Positions 37,015-45,803 of a stretch of DNA of 64,000 nucleotides are shown piece by piece. The position numbers and the translations under genes are program-made. Origin of the DNA: Nocardioides humilatus (GTDB taxonomy: Bacteria; Actinomycetota; Actinomycetes; Propionibacteriales; Nocardioidaceae); contig NZ_VUJV01000008.1 in NCBI RefSeq assembly GCF_008373755.1, positions 62,001 to 126,000 on the forward strand, in the 5' to 3' direction. Each line of letters starts with the position of its first letter. Position 1 is the first letter of the stretch. Under the pieces are notes generated by a model. The model was not told where the DNA came from, did no database searches, and worked only from the letters and a program-made list of their open reading frames with translations.

Positions 37015-37974
37015 ATGCCCGCGCCGAAGAGCGAGCGTCTGCTCAATCTGCTCATCATGCTGCTCGTCCAACGGCGACCCATCGCCAAGGACCGCATCCG
37101 CGAGCTGCTCTACCCCGACTCGCGCCCTGACGCCTTCGAGAAGATGTTCGAGCGCGACAAGGAGGAGCTCCGCAGCCTGGGCGTGCCGGTCGAGGTCGCC
37201 CAGCTCGACCCGCTGTTCGACGACGAGGTCGGCTACCGGATCCCGCCCGACGAGTTCGCCCTTCCCGACGTCGAGCTGACCCCCGAGGAAGCCGCCGTCG
37301 TGAGCCTCGCCAGCCGGGTCTGGCAGCAAGCAACGATGGCGCAGGCGACGACCGACGCCGTACGCAAACTGAGCGCCGCTGGGCTCGACGTCGACCTCAC
37401 CGCTCTGGAGATCGCCCAGCCGCGGCTCACGGCCGACGAGCCGGCCTTCGAGACCTGCTGGGAGGCGGTCTGCGACCGCACCCGCATCGAGTTCGACTAC
37501 CAGCGTCCCGACGAGCCCGACTCCCGGCGGCGCCACGTCCAGCCCTGGGGCTTGGTGCGCACCTCCGGCCGGTGGTACCTCGTCGGCTTCGACACCGACC
37601 GTGCCGCCGAGCGGGTCTTCCGGCTCGACCGGGTCCAGGGAGGCGTGAAGAAGGTCGGGGCCCCCCGCGCCTACGACGTCCCGCCCGACACCGACCTGCG
37701 CGAGACGATCGACCGGCTCGCGCCCATGCCCGCCGCCGAGCGCGCGGTGCTGCTCGTCCGCAAGGACACCGGGCACAGCTTCCGGCGCCGGGCTGCACGG
37801 GTCGCCGAAGGGGTGGAGGGGCCCGACTCCCGGACCACCTGGGACCGGGTGGAGCTGGAGCGGCCGGCCCGCGGCTTCATCGACGAGGTGCTTTACCACG
37901 GACCCGACGTGGTGCTGCTCGAACCCGCTGCCCTGCGCGCCCAGATCGTCGCGCGCTTGGAGGTGGTGGCCTGA
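37015..37974 (+). CDS. pafB: WYL-domain transcriptional regulator PafB
   Basis: A 319-residue subunit of the PafBC activator, which switches on the LexA-independent DNA-damage response in actinobacteria. Seen: an N-terminal winged helix (KSERLLNLLIMLLVQRRPIA, RDKEELRSLGVPVEV), a middle helical region (LTPEEAAVVSLASRVWQQA) and a WYL domain (about 150-240) with FDYQRP, VQPWGLVRTSGRWYLVGFD and RVFRLDRVQGG. Family knowledge: the WYL domain senses single-stranded nucleic acid. The stop overlaps the pafC start. Confidence 0.93.
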   Translation: MPAPKSERLLNLLIMLLVQRRPIAKDRIRELLYPDSRPDAFEKMFERDKEELRSLGVPVEVAQLDPLFDDEVGYRIPPDEFALPDVELTPEEAAVVSLASRVWQQATMAQATTDAVRKLSAAGLDVDLTALEIAQPRLTADEPAFETCWEAVCDRTRIEFDYQRPDEPDSRRRHVQPWGLVRTSGRWYLVGFDTDRAAERVFRLDRVQGGVKKVGAPRAYDVPPDTDLRETIDRLAPMPAAERAVLLVRKDTGHSFRRRAARVAEGVEGPDSRTTWDRVELERPARGFIDEVLYHGPDVVLLEPAALRAQIVARLEVVA

Positions 37975-38978
37975 TGACGACGACCGCCGCTCCGGGCGCT
38001 CGCGACCAGGTGGCCCGGCTGCTCACGCTCGTGCCGTTCCTCCACCATCGCGACGAGGTCCGGCTCGCCGACGCCGCCGACCTCCTCGGCACCACGCCGG
38101 CGCAGGTGCTCGGCGACCTCAAGGTGCTCTTCATGTGCGGCCTGCCGGGCGGTCTGCCCGACGACCTCATCGACGTCGACCTCGACGCGATCGAGTCGGC
38201 TGACGGGCCCGTGAGCGATGGCGTGATCCGCATCGACAACGCCGACTACCTGGCGCGGCCGCTCCGGCTGAGCCCGACCGAGGCCTCCGCGGTCATGGTC
38301 GCGCTCCACACGCTCCGCGACGCTTCTCCGCACGACACCCAGGTGATCATCGACAAGGTCCTCGCCAAGCTCGAAGCTGCGGCGACGACCGCAGCCGCGG
38401 GCCGACGGATCGCAGTCGACGCCCGGTCCGGCGAGGTAGCGCTCATCGCACTCGCCGATGCCCTCCAACGGGCGACCGACGACGGGGTCCAGGTGCGGCT
38501 GACCTACCACGTGCCTGCCCGCGACGAGCTCTCCGAGCGTGTCGTCGACCCGCGCGGGGTCGTGCCCCACGGCCGTTTCCACTACCTCGACGCCTGGTGC
38601 CACACGGCCGGGGGAGAGCGACTGTTCCGGCTCGACCGCATCACCGAGGCGACCGTGCTCGAGTCACCGATCGCGACCGACCGGCAACCACCGCGCGAGG
38701 TCACCGCCGGCCTGCTCAGCGGCGAGACGCCGACGGGCGGGACCGTTGCGACCCTGGTGCTCCGCCCCCAGGCCGACTGGGTGCCTCAGTACTACCCGAT
38801 GCAGGAGGTGCGACCGCAGCCCGACGGCAGCCTCGAGGCGGACCTTCCTGTCGCCGACCCGCGCTGGCTGATGCGCCTCCTGCTGCGTCTGGCACCGCAC
38901 GCCACGGTCGTGGCCCCGCCGGAGTTCGCTGCGTCATTCTCAGCGACTGCACAGGAGACCCTCGCGCTCTACCGATGA
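37974..38978 (+). CDS. pafC: WYL-domain transcriptional regulator PafC
   Basis: A 334-residue partner of PafB. Seen: winged-helix N-terminus (LLTLVPFLHHRDEVRLADAA, LLGTTPAQVLGDLKVLFMC), LSPTEASAVMVALHTLRDA in the middle, a WYL domain with LTYHVPARDE, VVPHGRFHYLDAWCHTAGGERLFRLDRI (quoted in part) and a WCX-type C-terminus (WVPQYYPMQEVRPQPDG). The two proteins act as a heterodimer. ATG overlaps the pafB stop by 1 bp (TGATG). The frame is open upstream within pafB, but the coupled ATG matches the family N-terminus. Confidence 0.93.
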   Translation: MTTTAAPGARDQVARLLTLVPFLHHRDEVRLADAADLLGTTPAQVLGDLKVLFMCGLPGGLPDDLIDVDLDAIESADGPVSDGVIRIDNADYLARPLRLSPTEASAVMVALHTLRDASPHDTQVIIDKVLAKLEAAATTAAAGRRIAVDARSGEVALIALADALQRATDDGVQVRLTYHVPARDELSERVVDPRGVVPHGRFHYLDAWCHTAGGERLFRLDRITEATVLESPIATDRQPPREVTAGLLSGETPTGGTVATLVLRPQADWVPQYYPMQEVRPQPDGSLEADLPVADPRWLMRLLLRLAPHATVVAPPEFAASFSATAQETLALYR

Positions 38979-38986
38979 GGGCGGCG

Positions 38987-38992
38987 TACGAT
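38987..38992 (+). promoter_or_regulatory. -10 element TACGAT of tatA
   Basis: TACGAT would give a start site near 39000 and a leader of about 33 bases. It overlaps an in-frame ATG at 38991, which therefore could not be in this transcript; this favours the ATG at 39033. Confidence 0.4.
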
Positions 38993-39032
38993 GGGCCTCG
39001 ACAGCAGTCCTCGAAGTGAGAGTTGGTCCCTG

Positions 39033-39278
39033 ATGCTTCCCCTGATCGGCATGCCCCAAGGGGCGGAGTGGTTGATCATCCTCGCCATCTTCGTCCTGGT
39101 GTTCGGCGCGGCGAAGCTGCCCGAGCTCGCGCGTGGCACCGGCCAGGCGCTGCGCATCTTCAAGGCTGAGACCAAGGGCCTGACCGACGACGAGCCCAAG
39201 GGCGAGCTCAAGGCTGCAGAGCCCGTCGATGGCGTCGCCGAGGGCGAGATCGTCGACGAGCGCGAGCACAACGCCTGA
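39033..39278 (+). CDS. tatA: Tat translocase subunit TatA
   Basis: An 81-residue single-span protein that forms the pore of the twin-arginine export system. Seen: a short N-terminus (MLPLIGMPQGAEW), one membrane helix (LIILAIFVLVFGAAKLP), the amphipathic helix (ELARGTGQALRIFKAETKG) and an acidic tail. The ATG at 39033 is preferred: the family begins near this point and an upstream ATG at 38991 overlaps the promoter. The tatA-tatC pair next to pafBC and helY is the common actinobacterial order. Confidence 0.93.
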   Translation: MLPLIGMPQGAEWLIILAIFVLVFGAAKLPELARGTGQALRIFKAETKGLTDDEPKGELKAAEPVDGVAEGEIVDEREHNA

Positions 39279-39285
39279 GCCGGAC

Positions 39286-40122
39286 TTGTCGCTTCCAGGA
39301 GTTCTGCAGCTCTTCGTCGGCAAGCCGGTCCACCCCGTCGGTGCCGACGGGCGGATGGCCCTGTCCGACCACCTGCGTGAGTTGCGCGCGCGCATCCTGA
39401 AGGCCGCGCTCGCGATCGTCGCCGCCTTCGTGATCGCGCTGTTCTTCTTCGACCCGCTGTTCTCGTTCGTCAACGAGCCCTACCAGCAGGCGCGGGAGGC
39501 ACTCGGCGAGGAGCGCACGGTCGCCACGACCAACGGTGCCGCCGGCGGCTTCCTGCTCTACCTCAAGCTCTGCGGCCTGGCCGGTCTGATCGGCTCGAGC
39601 CCGGTGTGGCTCTACCAGATCTGGGCCTTCATCCTCCCCGGCCTGCACCGGAGCGAGAAGAAGTGGACCGCGATCTTCGCCATCGTCGCCGGACCGCTCT
39701 TCTTCATCGGGATCCTCCTCGGCTACCTCACGCTGCCCAAGGGTCTCGAGGTGCTCATCGGCTTCACGCCCGGCGACCTCACCAACCTCGTCGACTTCAA
39801 CGACTACCTGACCTTCTTCATCCGCACCCTGCTGGGTTTCGGCATCGCGTTCGAGATCCCCGTCTTCGTGGTGCTGCTCAACATGGCCGGGATCCTCAAG
39901 GGCCGGACGTTGGGGGCGCACCGGCCCTGGATGATCGTCGGCACCTTCGTCTTCGCCGCGGTGATCACGCCGTCGGGCGACCCGTTCACCATGTCGTTCA
40001 TGGCGATCCCGATGGTCATCCTCTTCCTCATCTCCGAGGTCATCGCGCGGATCAACGACCGGCGCCGCGACCGCAAGCGCATCAACGCGGGGCTCAGTCC
40101 CGACGAGGCCTCACCTCTGTGA
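39286..40122 (+). CDS. tatC: Tat translocase subunit TatC
   Basis: The 278-residue receptor of the Tat system, which binds twin-arginine signal peptides. Seen: MALSDHLRELRARI (conserved cytoplasmic N-terminus), six membrane spans, WLYQIWAFILPGL with the family Phe/Pro, FEIPVFVVLLN and VITPSGDPFTMSFMAIPM. The start is uncertain: TTG at 39286 (8 bp after tatA) keeps the conserved-looking FVGKPVHPVGADGR segment; ATG at 39355 would begin at the family core. There is no convincing Shine-Dalgarno for either. It overlaps the next gene by 4 bp. Confidence 0.93.
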   Translation: MSLPGVLQLFVGKPVHPVGADGRMALSDHLRELRARILKAALAIVAAFVIALFFFDPLFSFVNEPYQQAREALGEERTVATTNGAAGGFLLYLKLCGLAGLIGSSPVWLYQIWAFILPGLHRSEKKWTAIFAIVAGPLFFIGILLGYLTLPKGLEVLIGFTPGDLTNLVDFNDYLTFFIRTLLGFGIAFEIPVFVVLLNMAGILKGRTLGAHRPWMIVGTFVFAAVITPSGDPFTMSFMAIPMVILFLISEVIARINDRRRDRKRINAGLSPDEASPL

Positions 40123-40553
40123 GCGACTCCGGCAGCACCCAGTCCTGCAGCGCGGTCGACGCGTTCGATCTCCCGGAGTGGCTGGGCGTCGACCCCGTGA
40201 CCTGGTCGGCCGTCGGCCCGCTCCGGCACGGCATCGTGCCGGGGATGCTCCACAGCGACACCTCCGACATCGAGCTGCCCTGCGACCTGATGGCCGGTGA
40301 CGTCGCCGATCCGATCGCCGTCGTCGACGAGGCGACCCGGGTGCTGATCCACCAGGCCTGGCGCCACGGCCAGGTGCACGTCGTACGGCGTGACGCCCGC
40401 CTCACCCTCGGCGCCCCGGGCGTGGACTTCACGGCTCCTCGCGTGCTCGACGTCGTCGGCCGGCTCGCCAAGGCCGTCGGGGCGCCGCCGGACCACTTCT
40501 CGGTGCGGCTCCGCGTCGCGCGGGACGGATCCGGCTGGGACCGCGGCGGGTAG
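40119..40553 (+). CDS. hypothetical protein between tatC and the lipid kinase gene
   Basis: I do not recognise this 144-residue soluble protein. Seen: no signal peptide or membrane span; a middle segment VVDEATRVLIHQAWRHGQVHVV and a C-terminal VVGRLAKAVGAPPDHFSVRLRVARDG suggest an alpha/beta fold. The GTG overlaps the tatC stop as GTGA, so it is translated from the tatAC message. Codon use looks coding (strong third-position GC). Confidence 0.75.
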   Translation: MSDSGSTQSCSAVDAFDLPEWLGVDPVTWSAVGPLRHGIVPGMLHSDTSDIELPCDLMAGDVADPIAVVDEATRVLIHQAWRHGQVHVVRRDARLTLGAPGVDFTAPRVLDVVGRLAKAVGAPPDHFSVRLRVARDGSGWDRGG

Positions 40554-40578
40554 CGCCACACCGGTAGGTGGGCGCCGA

Positions 40579-40584
40579 TAGGTT
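40579..40584 (+). promoter_or_regulatory. -10 element TAGGTT of the lipid kinase gene
   Basis: TAGGTT with a 6-base gap to the GTG at 40591. Confidence 0.55.
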
Positions 40585-40590
40585 GACGGC

Positions 40591-41463
40591 GTGACCCGCG
40601 AGATCACGCTCCTCACGAACCCCACGGCCGGCAAGGGCCGCGCCGCCCGCGTGCGCGACACCGCGCTCGGGCTGCTGCACGGGGCCGGCTGGCACGTCCG
40701 CACGATCGAGGGGCGTGACGCGGTCGAGGCCGAGGACCTCGCGCGCAAGGCGCTCGCCGACGGCACCGAGGCCCTGGTCGTCTGCGGTGGAGACGGTCTG
40801 GTGCACCTGGCCGCCCAGGTGCTGGCCGGTGGCTCGACACCGCTCGGCATCCTGCCGGCCGGCACCGGCAACGACGCTGCGCGCTCGGTCGGCATCCCGC
40901 GCAAGGACACGGCCGCGGCCGTCGCCCGCTTGATCGCGTGGCAACCCCGCCGGATCGATCTCGCCCGCTCGGGCGACCGGCACTTCGTCACGGTGCTCGC
41001 GGCGGGGTTCGACGCGGTCGTCAACGAGCGCGCCAACAAGATGTCGTGGCCGCGGGGCCAGATGCGCTACAACCTGGCCACCGTGGCCGAGCTGCGCACG
41101 TTCGCCCCGCTTCCCTACGAGCTCGACCTCGACGGCGAGCAGGTGCAGCTGAAGGCGATGCTGGTTGCGGTTGGCAACGGGCCCTCCTTCGGGGGAGGGC
41201 TCCGGATCGCGGAGGGCGCGGCGCTCGACGACGGCCTGCTCGACGTGGTCGTGATCGGCCCGGTGACCAAGCCTGAGCTGGTCCGCACGTATCCCAAGCT
41301 CTTCACCGGCACCCACGTCGACCACCCCCAGTTCTCCCGCCACCGGGTCCGCAAGGTGACCGTGGCCTGCCCCGGGATCGTCGGCTACGCCGACGGCGAG
41401 CGCTACGGCGCACTCCCACTCACCGTCGAGTGCGTCCCGGGTGCGCTGGAGGTGCTCTCGTGA
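40591..41463 (+). CDS. diacylglycerol kinase family lipid kinase
   Basis: A 290-residue soluble kinase of the DagK/YegS family, which phosphorylates diacylglycerol or a related lipid for phospholipid recycling. Seen: LLTNPTAGKGRA (N-terminal nucleotide loop), VVCGGDGLVHLAAQVLAGG (GGDG motif), LGILPAGTGNDAARSVGI, and the C-terminal beta-sandwich with GNGPSFGGGLRIAEGAALDDGLLDVV, quoted in part. The exact lipid is not known. Overlaps helY as GTGA. Confidence 0.92.
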   Translation: MTREITLLTNPTAGKGRAARVRDTALGLLHGAGWHVRTIEGRDAVEAEDLARKALADGTEALVVCGGDGLVHLAAQVLAGGSTPLGILPAGTGNDAARSVGIPRKDTAAAVARLIAWQPRRIDLARSGDRHFVTVLAAGFDAVVNERANKMSWPRGQMRYNLATVAELRTFAPLPYELDLDGEQVQLKAMLVAVGNGPSFGGGLRIAEGAALDDGLLDVVVIGPVTKPELVRTYPKLFTGTHVDHPQFSRHRVRKVTVACPGIVGYADGERYGALPLTVECVPGALEVLS

Positions 41464-44180
41464 GCATCCTCGACGGCTTCGCAGCGACCTACGGCTTCCC
41501 CCTCGACGACTTCCAGGTCGAGAGCTGCCAGGCGCTGGAGGAGGGTCACGGTGTCCTGGTCGCGGCACCCACCGGAGCGGGCAAGACCGTGGTCGGGGAG
41601 TTCGCCGTCCACCTCGCCATCGAGACGGGCCGCAAGTGCTTCTACACGACGCCGATCAAGGCGTTGTCGAACCAGAAGTACCACGACCTGGTGGCGCGCT
41701 ACGGCCCCGAGCAGGTCGGCCTGCTCACCGGTGACACGAGCGTCAACGGCGAGGCTCCGGTGGTCGTGATGACCACCGAAGTGCTCCGCAACATGCTCTA
41801 CGCCGGCTCGCGGACCCTGATCGGCCTCGGGTTCGTCGTGATGGACGAGGTCCACTACCTCGCTGACCGCTCGCGCGGCGCCGTCTGGGAGGAGGTCATC
41901 ATCCACCTCCCGGAGTCGGTATCCATCGCCTCGCTGTCGGCAACGGTCTCCAACGCCGAGGAGTTCGGCGAGTGGCTGGAGACGGTCCGCGGCGAGACCC
42001 GCACGATCGTCGCCGAACGCCGACCTGTCCCGCTCTACCAGCACGTCATGGTCGGCCGCCGACTCCTCGACCTGTTCGCGTCCTCCGACATCGACGCCTC
42101 AGCAGGCTTTGTCCGCGAAGGCGCCCCCGTCAACGACGAGCTCATGCGGATCGCCAGGGACGACTGGGCCAGCAGCCGGCTGATGCGCGACCGCCGCTCG
42201 ACCCGCAAGGGCAAGCCCGGTTCGTCCAAGAACCCCCGGTCAGTCGGCAACGGCCGGCGGGTGTGGATCCCCGGCCGCGTCGAGGTGATCGACCGGCTCG
42301 AACGGGACCTGCTGCTCCCGGCGATCGTCTTCATCTTCAGCCGGGCCGCCTGCGACGCCGCCGTGCAGCAGTGCCTCGACGCCAACCTGCGACTCACTAC
42401 TCCCGCCGAGCGCGACGAAGTCGTCTCGTTCGTCGAGCAGACCGTCGGCCTGCTTCCGGGCGCCGACCTGGACGTTCTCGGCTATCACGAGTTCCTCGAC
42501 GCGCTGAGCCGCGGAGTCGCTGCCCACCACGCCGGCATGCTTCCGGCGTTCAAGCAGTGCGTCGAAGCGCTCTACCTCCGCGGACTCGTCAAGGTCGTGT
42601 TCGCGACCGAGACGCTCGCCCTCGGCATCAACATGCCGGCGCGGACCGTGGTGCTCGAGAAGCTCACCAAGTGGAACGGCGAGACCCACGCCGACATCAC
42701 GCCGGGCGAATACACCCAGCTCACCGGCCGGGCGGGGCGACGCGGACTCGACATCGAGGGTCACGCGGTCGTGCTGTGGCAGCCCGGGATGAACCCGCGC
42801 GAGCTCGCCGGTCTCGCCTCGACGCGCACCTATCCGCTCCGCTCGTCGTTCCGGCCGTCCTACAACATGGCGGTCAACCTGGTGAACCAATACGGCAGGC
42901 ACCGCTCCCGTGAGCTCCTCGAGCAGTCGTTCGCCCAGTTCCAGGCTGACCGTGCCGTGGTCGGGCTCGCCCGACAGCTGCGCAAGGCCGAGGACGCACT
43001 CGACGGCTACGCCGAGGCCGCCAAGTGCCACCTCGGCGACTTCATGGACTACGCCGACCTCCGCCGCCAGATCAACGAGATCGAGAAGGACGCGAGCCGT
43101 GCCCGCAAGGCGGAGCGTCGCGACGACGCTTCGGTGTCGCTCGAGCAGCTCAAGCCAGGGGACGTGATCGTGGTGCCGACCGGCAAGTTCGCCGGTCCGG
43201 CGGTCGTGGTCGACCCGGGCCTGTCCGAGCACGGCCACCGGCCGCTGGTCGTCACCGCCTCTCGACAGGCCAAGCGCCTCGCGATGATCGACTTCCCGGT
43301 GCCGGTCGAGGCCGTGGGCAAGGTGCGCCTGCCGAAGAGCTTCGACCCGCGCAACCCACACCTGCGCAAGCTCGCCGCCGACTCGGTGAAGCAGGCCGTC
43401 AGCGACCTGCCGCTGTCAGTGACGCGACCGCGCCTCGAGAAGACGGCGATCGACCCCGCGGCTGCCAGCGAAGTGGCCGACCTGCGGGCGCGGATGCGCG
43501 CCCACCCCTGCCACGGCTGTGCGGAGCGCGAGGACCACGCGCGGTGGACCGAGCGCTACTTCAAGCTCCAGCGCGACACGGAGGTCCTCGCCCGCCGGGT
43601 GGAGCGGCGCACCAACACGATCGCCCGGGAGTTCGATCGGGTCTGCGTCGTGCTCGACGCCCTCGGCTACCTCGACGAGGACCGGGTGACCGACCGGGGC
43701 CGTGGCCTGACGCGGATCTACTCCGACCTCGACCTGGTCGCGGCGGAGGCGCTGCGGGAGGGCCTGCTGGACGACCTGTCGCCCTCCCAGCTCGCGTCCG
43801 TGCTGTCGGTGCTGGTCTACGAGGCGCGCCGCCCCGACGAGTCGGCACCCCGGCTGCCCGGCGGACCCATCGCGCCGGCGATCGAGGCGTTGCAACGGCT
43901 CGCCGGCCAGCTGGAGCGTCTCGAGAAGGACAACAAGCTCGCCTACCTGCGCCAGCCCGACGCCGGGTTCGCGTGGACCGCCTACCGGTGGGCCGAAGGT
44001 GATCCGCTCGACGAGCTCCTCACCCGTGCCGACCTGACAGCGGGCGACTTCGTGCGGCAGATGAAGCAGCTCGTCGACTTCGCCGGACAGATCGCCGACG
44101 CCGCGGGGGACTCACCGGTGCGCAAGACCGCCCGGGCCGCGGTCGACCTGCTGCGCCGCGGCATCGTGTCACCCGACTGA
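41460..44180 (+). CDS. helY: Ski2/Mtr4-like DEAD/DEAH RNA helicase HelY
   Basis: A 906-residue superfamily 2 helicase. Seen: Walker A APTGAGKT near residue 40, motif Ia TTPIKALSNQKY, motif II MDEVHYLADRSRG, motif III LSATVSN, an intervening basic stretch (RSTRKGKPGSSKN), motif V TETLALGINMPARTVV, motif VI QLTGRAGRRGLD, then the arch-like insert and C-terminal DSHCT-like domain with CHGCAEREDHARW. Family knowledge: the eukaryotic relatives feed RNA to the exosome; the actinobacterial substrates are unknown. The start GTG overlaps the kinase stop codon. Confidence 0.93.
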   Translation: MSILDGFAATYGFPLDDFQVESCQALEEGHGVLVAAPTGAGKTVVGEFAVHLAIETGRKCFYTTPIKALSNQKYHDLVARYGPEQVGLLTGDTSVNGEAPVVVMTTEVLRNMLYAGSRTLIGLGFVVMDEVHYLADRSRGAVWEEVIIHLPESVSIASLSATVSNAEEFGEWLETVRGETRTIVAERRPVPLYQHVMVGRRLLDLFASSDIDASAGFVREGAPVNDELMRIARDDWASSRLMRDRRSTRKGKPGSSKNPRSVGNGRRVWIPGRVEVIDRLERDLLLPAIVFIFSRAACDAAVQQCLDANLRLTTPAERDEVVSFVEQTVGLLPGADLDVLGYHEFLDALSRGVAAHHAGMLPAFKQCVEALYLRGLVKVVFATETLALGINMPARTVVLEKLTKWNGETHADITPGEYTQLTGRAGRRGLDIEGHAVVLWQPGMNPRELAGLASTRTYPLRSSFRPSYNMAVNLVNQYGRHRSRELLEQSFAQFQADRAVVGLARQLRKAEDALDGYAEAAKCHLGDFMDYADLRRQINEIEKDASRARKAERRDDASVSLEQLKPGDVIVVPTGKFAGPAVVVDPGLSEHGHRPLVVTASRQAKRLAMIDFPVPVEAVGKVRLPKSFDPRNPHLRKLAADSVKQAVSDLPLSVTRPRLEKTAIDPAAASEVADLRARMRAHPCHGCAEREDHARWTERYFKLQRDTEVLARRVERRTNTIAREFDRVCVVLDALGYLDEDRVTDRGRGLTRIYSDLDLVAAEALREGLLDDLSPSQLASVLSVLVYEARRPDESAPRLPGGPIAPAIEALQRLAGQLERLEKDNKLAYLRQPDAGFAWTAYRWAEGDPLDELLTRADLTAGDFVRQMKQLVDFAGQIADAAGDSPVRKTARAAVDLLRRGIVSPD

Positions 44181-44185
44181 GCTGC

Positions 44186-44199
44186 GTCCCTCAGGGGAC
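44186..44199. terminator. short hairpin between converging helY and the next gene
   Basis: GTCCC (44186-44190), loop TCAG, GGGAC (44195-44199) between two converging stop codons. The stem is only 5 bp and there is no T-tract. Confidence 0.35.
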
Positions 44200-44205
44200 A
44201 CGACT

Positions 44206-44820
44206 TCAATCCCGGAGCTCGCGCACGGGTAGACCCGGGTGCCGCTCTGCCAGCCAGGCGAAGATGGTCGGGACCCGGTCCTTGGTCTCCGGACCGATCG
44301 CGAAGGTCAGGGCAGCCGCGACGGGCGAGAGTCCGAGGGCGGCGGCTTTGAGGAGCGTGTAGACGGGAAACGCATCGTGCTCGACCGCGGACTCGTCGGT
44401 CAGCACGAACCGCACCGCCTCCTGCGGTCGGCCACCGCCGATCGTGAACGGCGCCGGCACGTCGATCGCGATGAGCTCGACCGCCTCGACATCGGCCCAC
44501 CCGACACTCGCGGCCGTCTGGTCGAGGACCGATCCGGTTCGGATCCAGACACCGTGGTCGTCCAGCCGGAGCACCGGCCCGCGAAGGAGCAGGCGACGGA
44601 CTCCGCCGACGCGTTCAAAGCCCCATCCGGCGACCACCGCGCCCATCGCGCCGAGGACGAAGCTCTGGAGTTGCTCGGTGCGGTCGAGGTCTTGGGTGAG
44701 TGCCGCACCGAGAGCACCGCCGCACAACAGCACGCCGCTGACGATCGCCATCGCCACGTTGAGGAACTGGCGACGCGCCTTGCGTCCGACCACGCGATCG
44801 AGGACCAGCGGCGCGCTCAT
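44206..44820 (-). CDS. membrane protein with predicted PH-like domain
   Basis: A 204-residue protein of unknown function. Seen: two N-terminal hydrophobic spans (FLNVAMAIVSGVLLCGGALG and FVLGAMGAVVAGWGF), then LRLDDHGVWIRTGSVLDQTAASVGWADVEAVELIAIDV (quoted as LRLDDHGVWIR and VGWADVEAVEL), the strand-turn-strand pattern common in bacterial PH-like domains with the xxWxDI/V motif, and a C-terminal helix. The start overlaps the stop of the 5'-3' exonuclease gene, so the two are probably co-translated. No specific family was recognised. Confidence 0.7.
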   Translation of the reverse strand: MSAPLVLDRVVGRKARRQFLNVAMAIVSGVLLCGGALGAALTQDLDRTEQLQSFVLGAMGAVVAGWGFERVGGVRRLLLRGPVLRLDDHGVWIRTGSVLDQTAASVGWADVEAVELIAIDVPAPFTIGGGRPQEAVRFVLTDESAVEHDAFPVYTLLKAAALGLSPVAAALTFAIGPETKDRVPTIFAWLAERHPGLPVRELRD

Positions 44821-45752
44821 CCGGCGAGGGTCGCCGTCAGGCGCTCGACGGCGGTGCCGATGCCCCAGCGCTCGGTGAGCTCCTCGAGCAGGCCGGGATC
44901 GGCGGGGGAGGAGGGCAGCGCGAGGGCGTCGCCGCGGGGGAGGTCCAGGTCCCGCGCGACGGCCACGACCTGGGGCGCGACCGCGAGGTAGTCGGCCGCC
45001 TCTTTGATCTTGAGCCGGGGTCCGGGGGCGAGGTCACTGGTCGGGTCGGTGGAGGCGGTGACCAGACCGTCGATGTCGCCGAACCGCTGGAGCAGCGTCA
45101 TCGCGGTCTTCTCCCCGACGCCCTTGACGCCCGGCAGTCCGTCGGAGGCGTCACCACGCAGCGTGGCGAAGTCGGCGTACTGAGATGCAGTGACGCCGTA
45201 CTTGTCGAGGATCCAGGCCTCGTCGACGCGCTCGTGCTTGCCGACGCCCTTGCCGATGTAGAGGACCCGCACCGCAGCCGCATCGTCGACGAGCTGGAAA
45301 AGGTCGCGGTCTCCGGTGACGACGTCGACCGGCAGGCCGGCCCCGGTGGCCAAGGTCCCGATGACGTCGTCGGCCTCGTAGCCGGGCGCGCCGACGACGG
45401 CGATCCCGAAGGCGCCGAGCACGTCACGGATGATCGGCACCTGCAGCTCGAGCGGGTCCGGGACCTCCTCGATGTCCGGGGCGCCGGCGACCGGCTCGAC
45501 CACGCGGTGCGCCTTGTACGACGGCAGGAGGTCGACCCGCCACTGGGGCCGCCAGTCCTCGTCCCAGCAGCAGGCGAGGTGGGTGGGGCGGTACTGCTCC
45601 ACGAGATAGCTGATGTAGCCCACCATGCCGCGCACCGCGTTGACGTTCGTGCCGTCGGGCGCCTGGATCTCGGGGGAGCCGAAGAAGGCCCGGAAGTACA
45701 TGGAGGCCGTGTCGAGGAGCAGCAGGCGCCCGGGCGCAGTCGAGGTGTCCAT
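44817..45752 (-). CDS. 5'-3' exonuclease (FEN/DNA polymerase I nuclease domain)
   Basis: A 311-residue stand-alone flap-endonuclease-type enzyme. Seen: LLLLDTASMYFRAFFG with the first metal Asp, CCWDEDWRPQWR, LLPSYKAHR, the acidic cluster YEADDVIGTLA, VTGDRDLFQLVDD, and the helix-hairpin-helix DGLPGVKGVGEKTAMTLL. It acts on RNA primers or 5' flaps in replication and repair. An in-frame GTG lies directly before the ATG at 45752; the -10 hexamer is 5 bases from the GTG and 8 from the ATG, so either may be used. Confidence 0.92.
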   Translation of the reverse strand: MDTSTAPGRLLLLDTASMYFRAFFGSPEIQAPDGTNVNAVRGMVGYISYLVEQYRPTHLACCWDEDWRPQWRVDLLPSYKAHRVVEPVAGAPDIEEVPDPLELQVPIIRDVLGAFGIAVVGAPGYEADDVIGTLATGAGLPVDVVTGDRDLFQLVDDAAAVRVLYIGKGVGKHERVDEAWILDKYGVTASQYADFATLRGDASDGLPGVKGVGEKTAMTLLQRFGDIDGLVTASTDPTSDLAPGPRLKIKEAADYLAVAPQVVAVARDLDLPRGDALALPSSPADPGLLEELTERWGIGTAVERLTATLAG

Positions 45753-45760
45753 CACGTTGA

Positions 45761-45766
45761 ATCGTA
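45761..45766 (-). promoter_or_regulatory. -10 element TACGAT of the 5'-3' exonuclease gene
   Basis: TACGAT on the minus strand, 5 bases from an in-frame GTG (45755) and 8 from the ATG (45752). Confidence 0.45.
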
Positions 45767-45790
45767 GGGCCCCGACCCAGGCCGATGCCC

Positions 45791-45796
45791 TAGTCT
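45791..45796 (+). promoter_or_regulatory. -10 element TAGTCT of the lrp-type gene
   Basis: TAGTCT with a 7-base gap to the GTG at 45804. It lies 24 bp from the divergent exonuclease hexamer. Confidence 0.5.
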
Positions 45797-45803
45797 GACC
45801 GGC

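Noticed and set aside
38991-39032. Upstream ATG start for tatA
   Set aside because: The ATG overlaps the likely -10 box TACGAT and adds residues not typical of TatA.
39229-39285. Upstream ATG start for tatC
   Set aside because: It would overlap the last 50 bases of tatA and the added residues look like an out-of-frame copy of the tatA tail.
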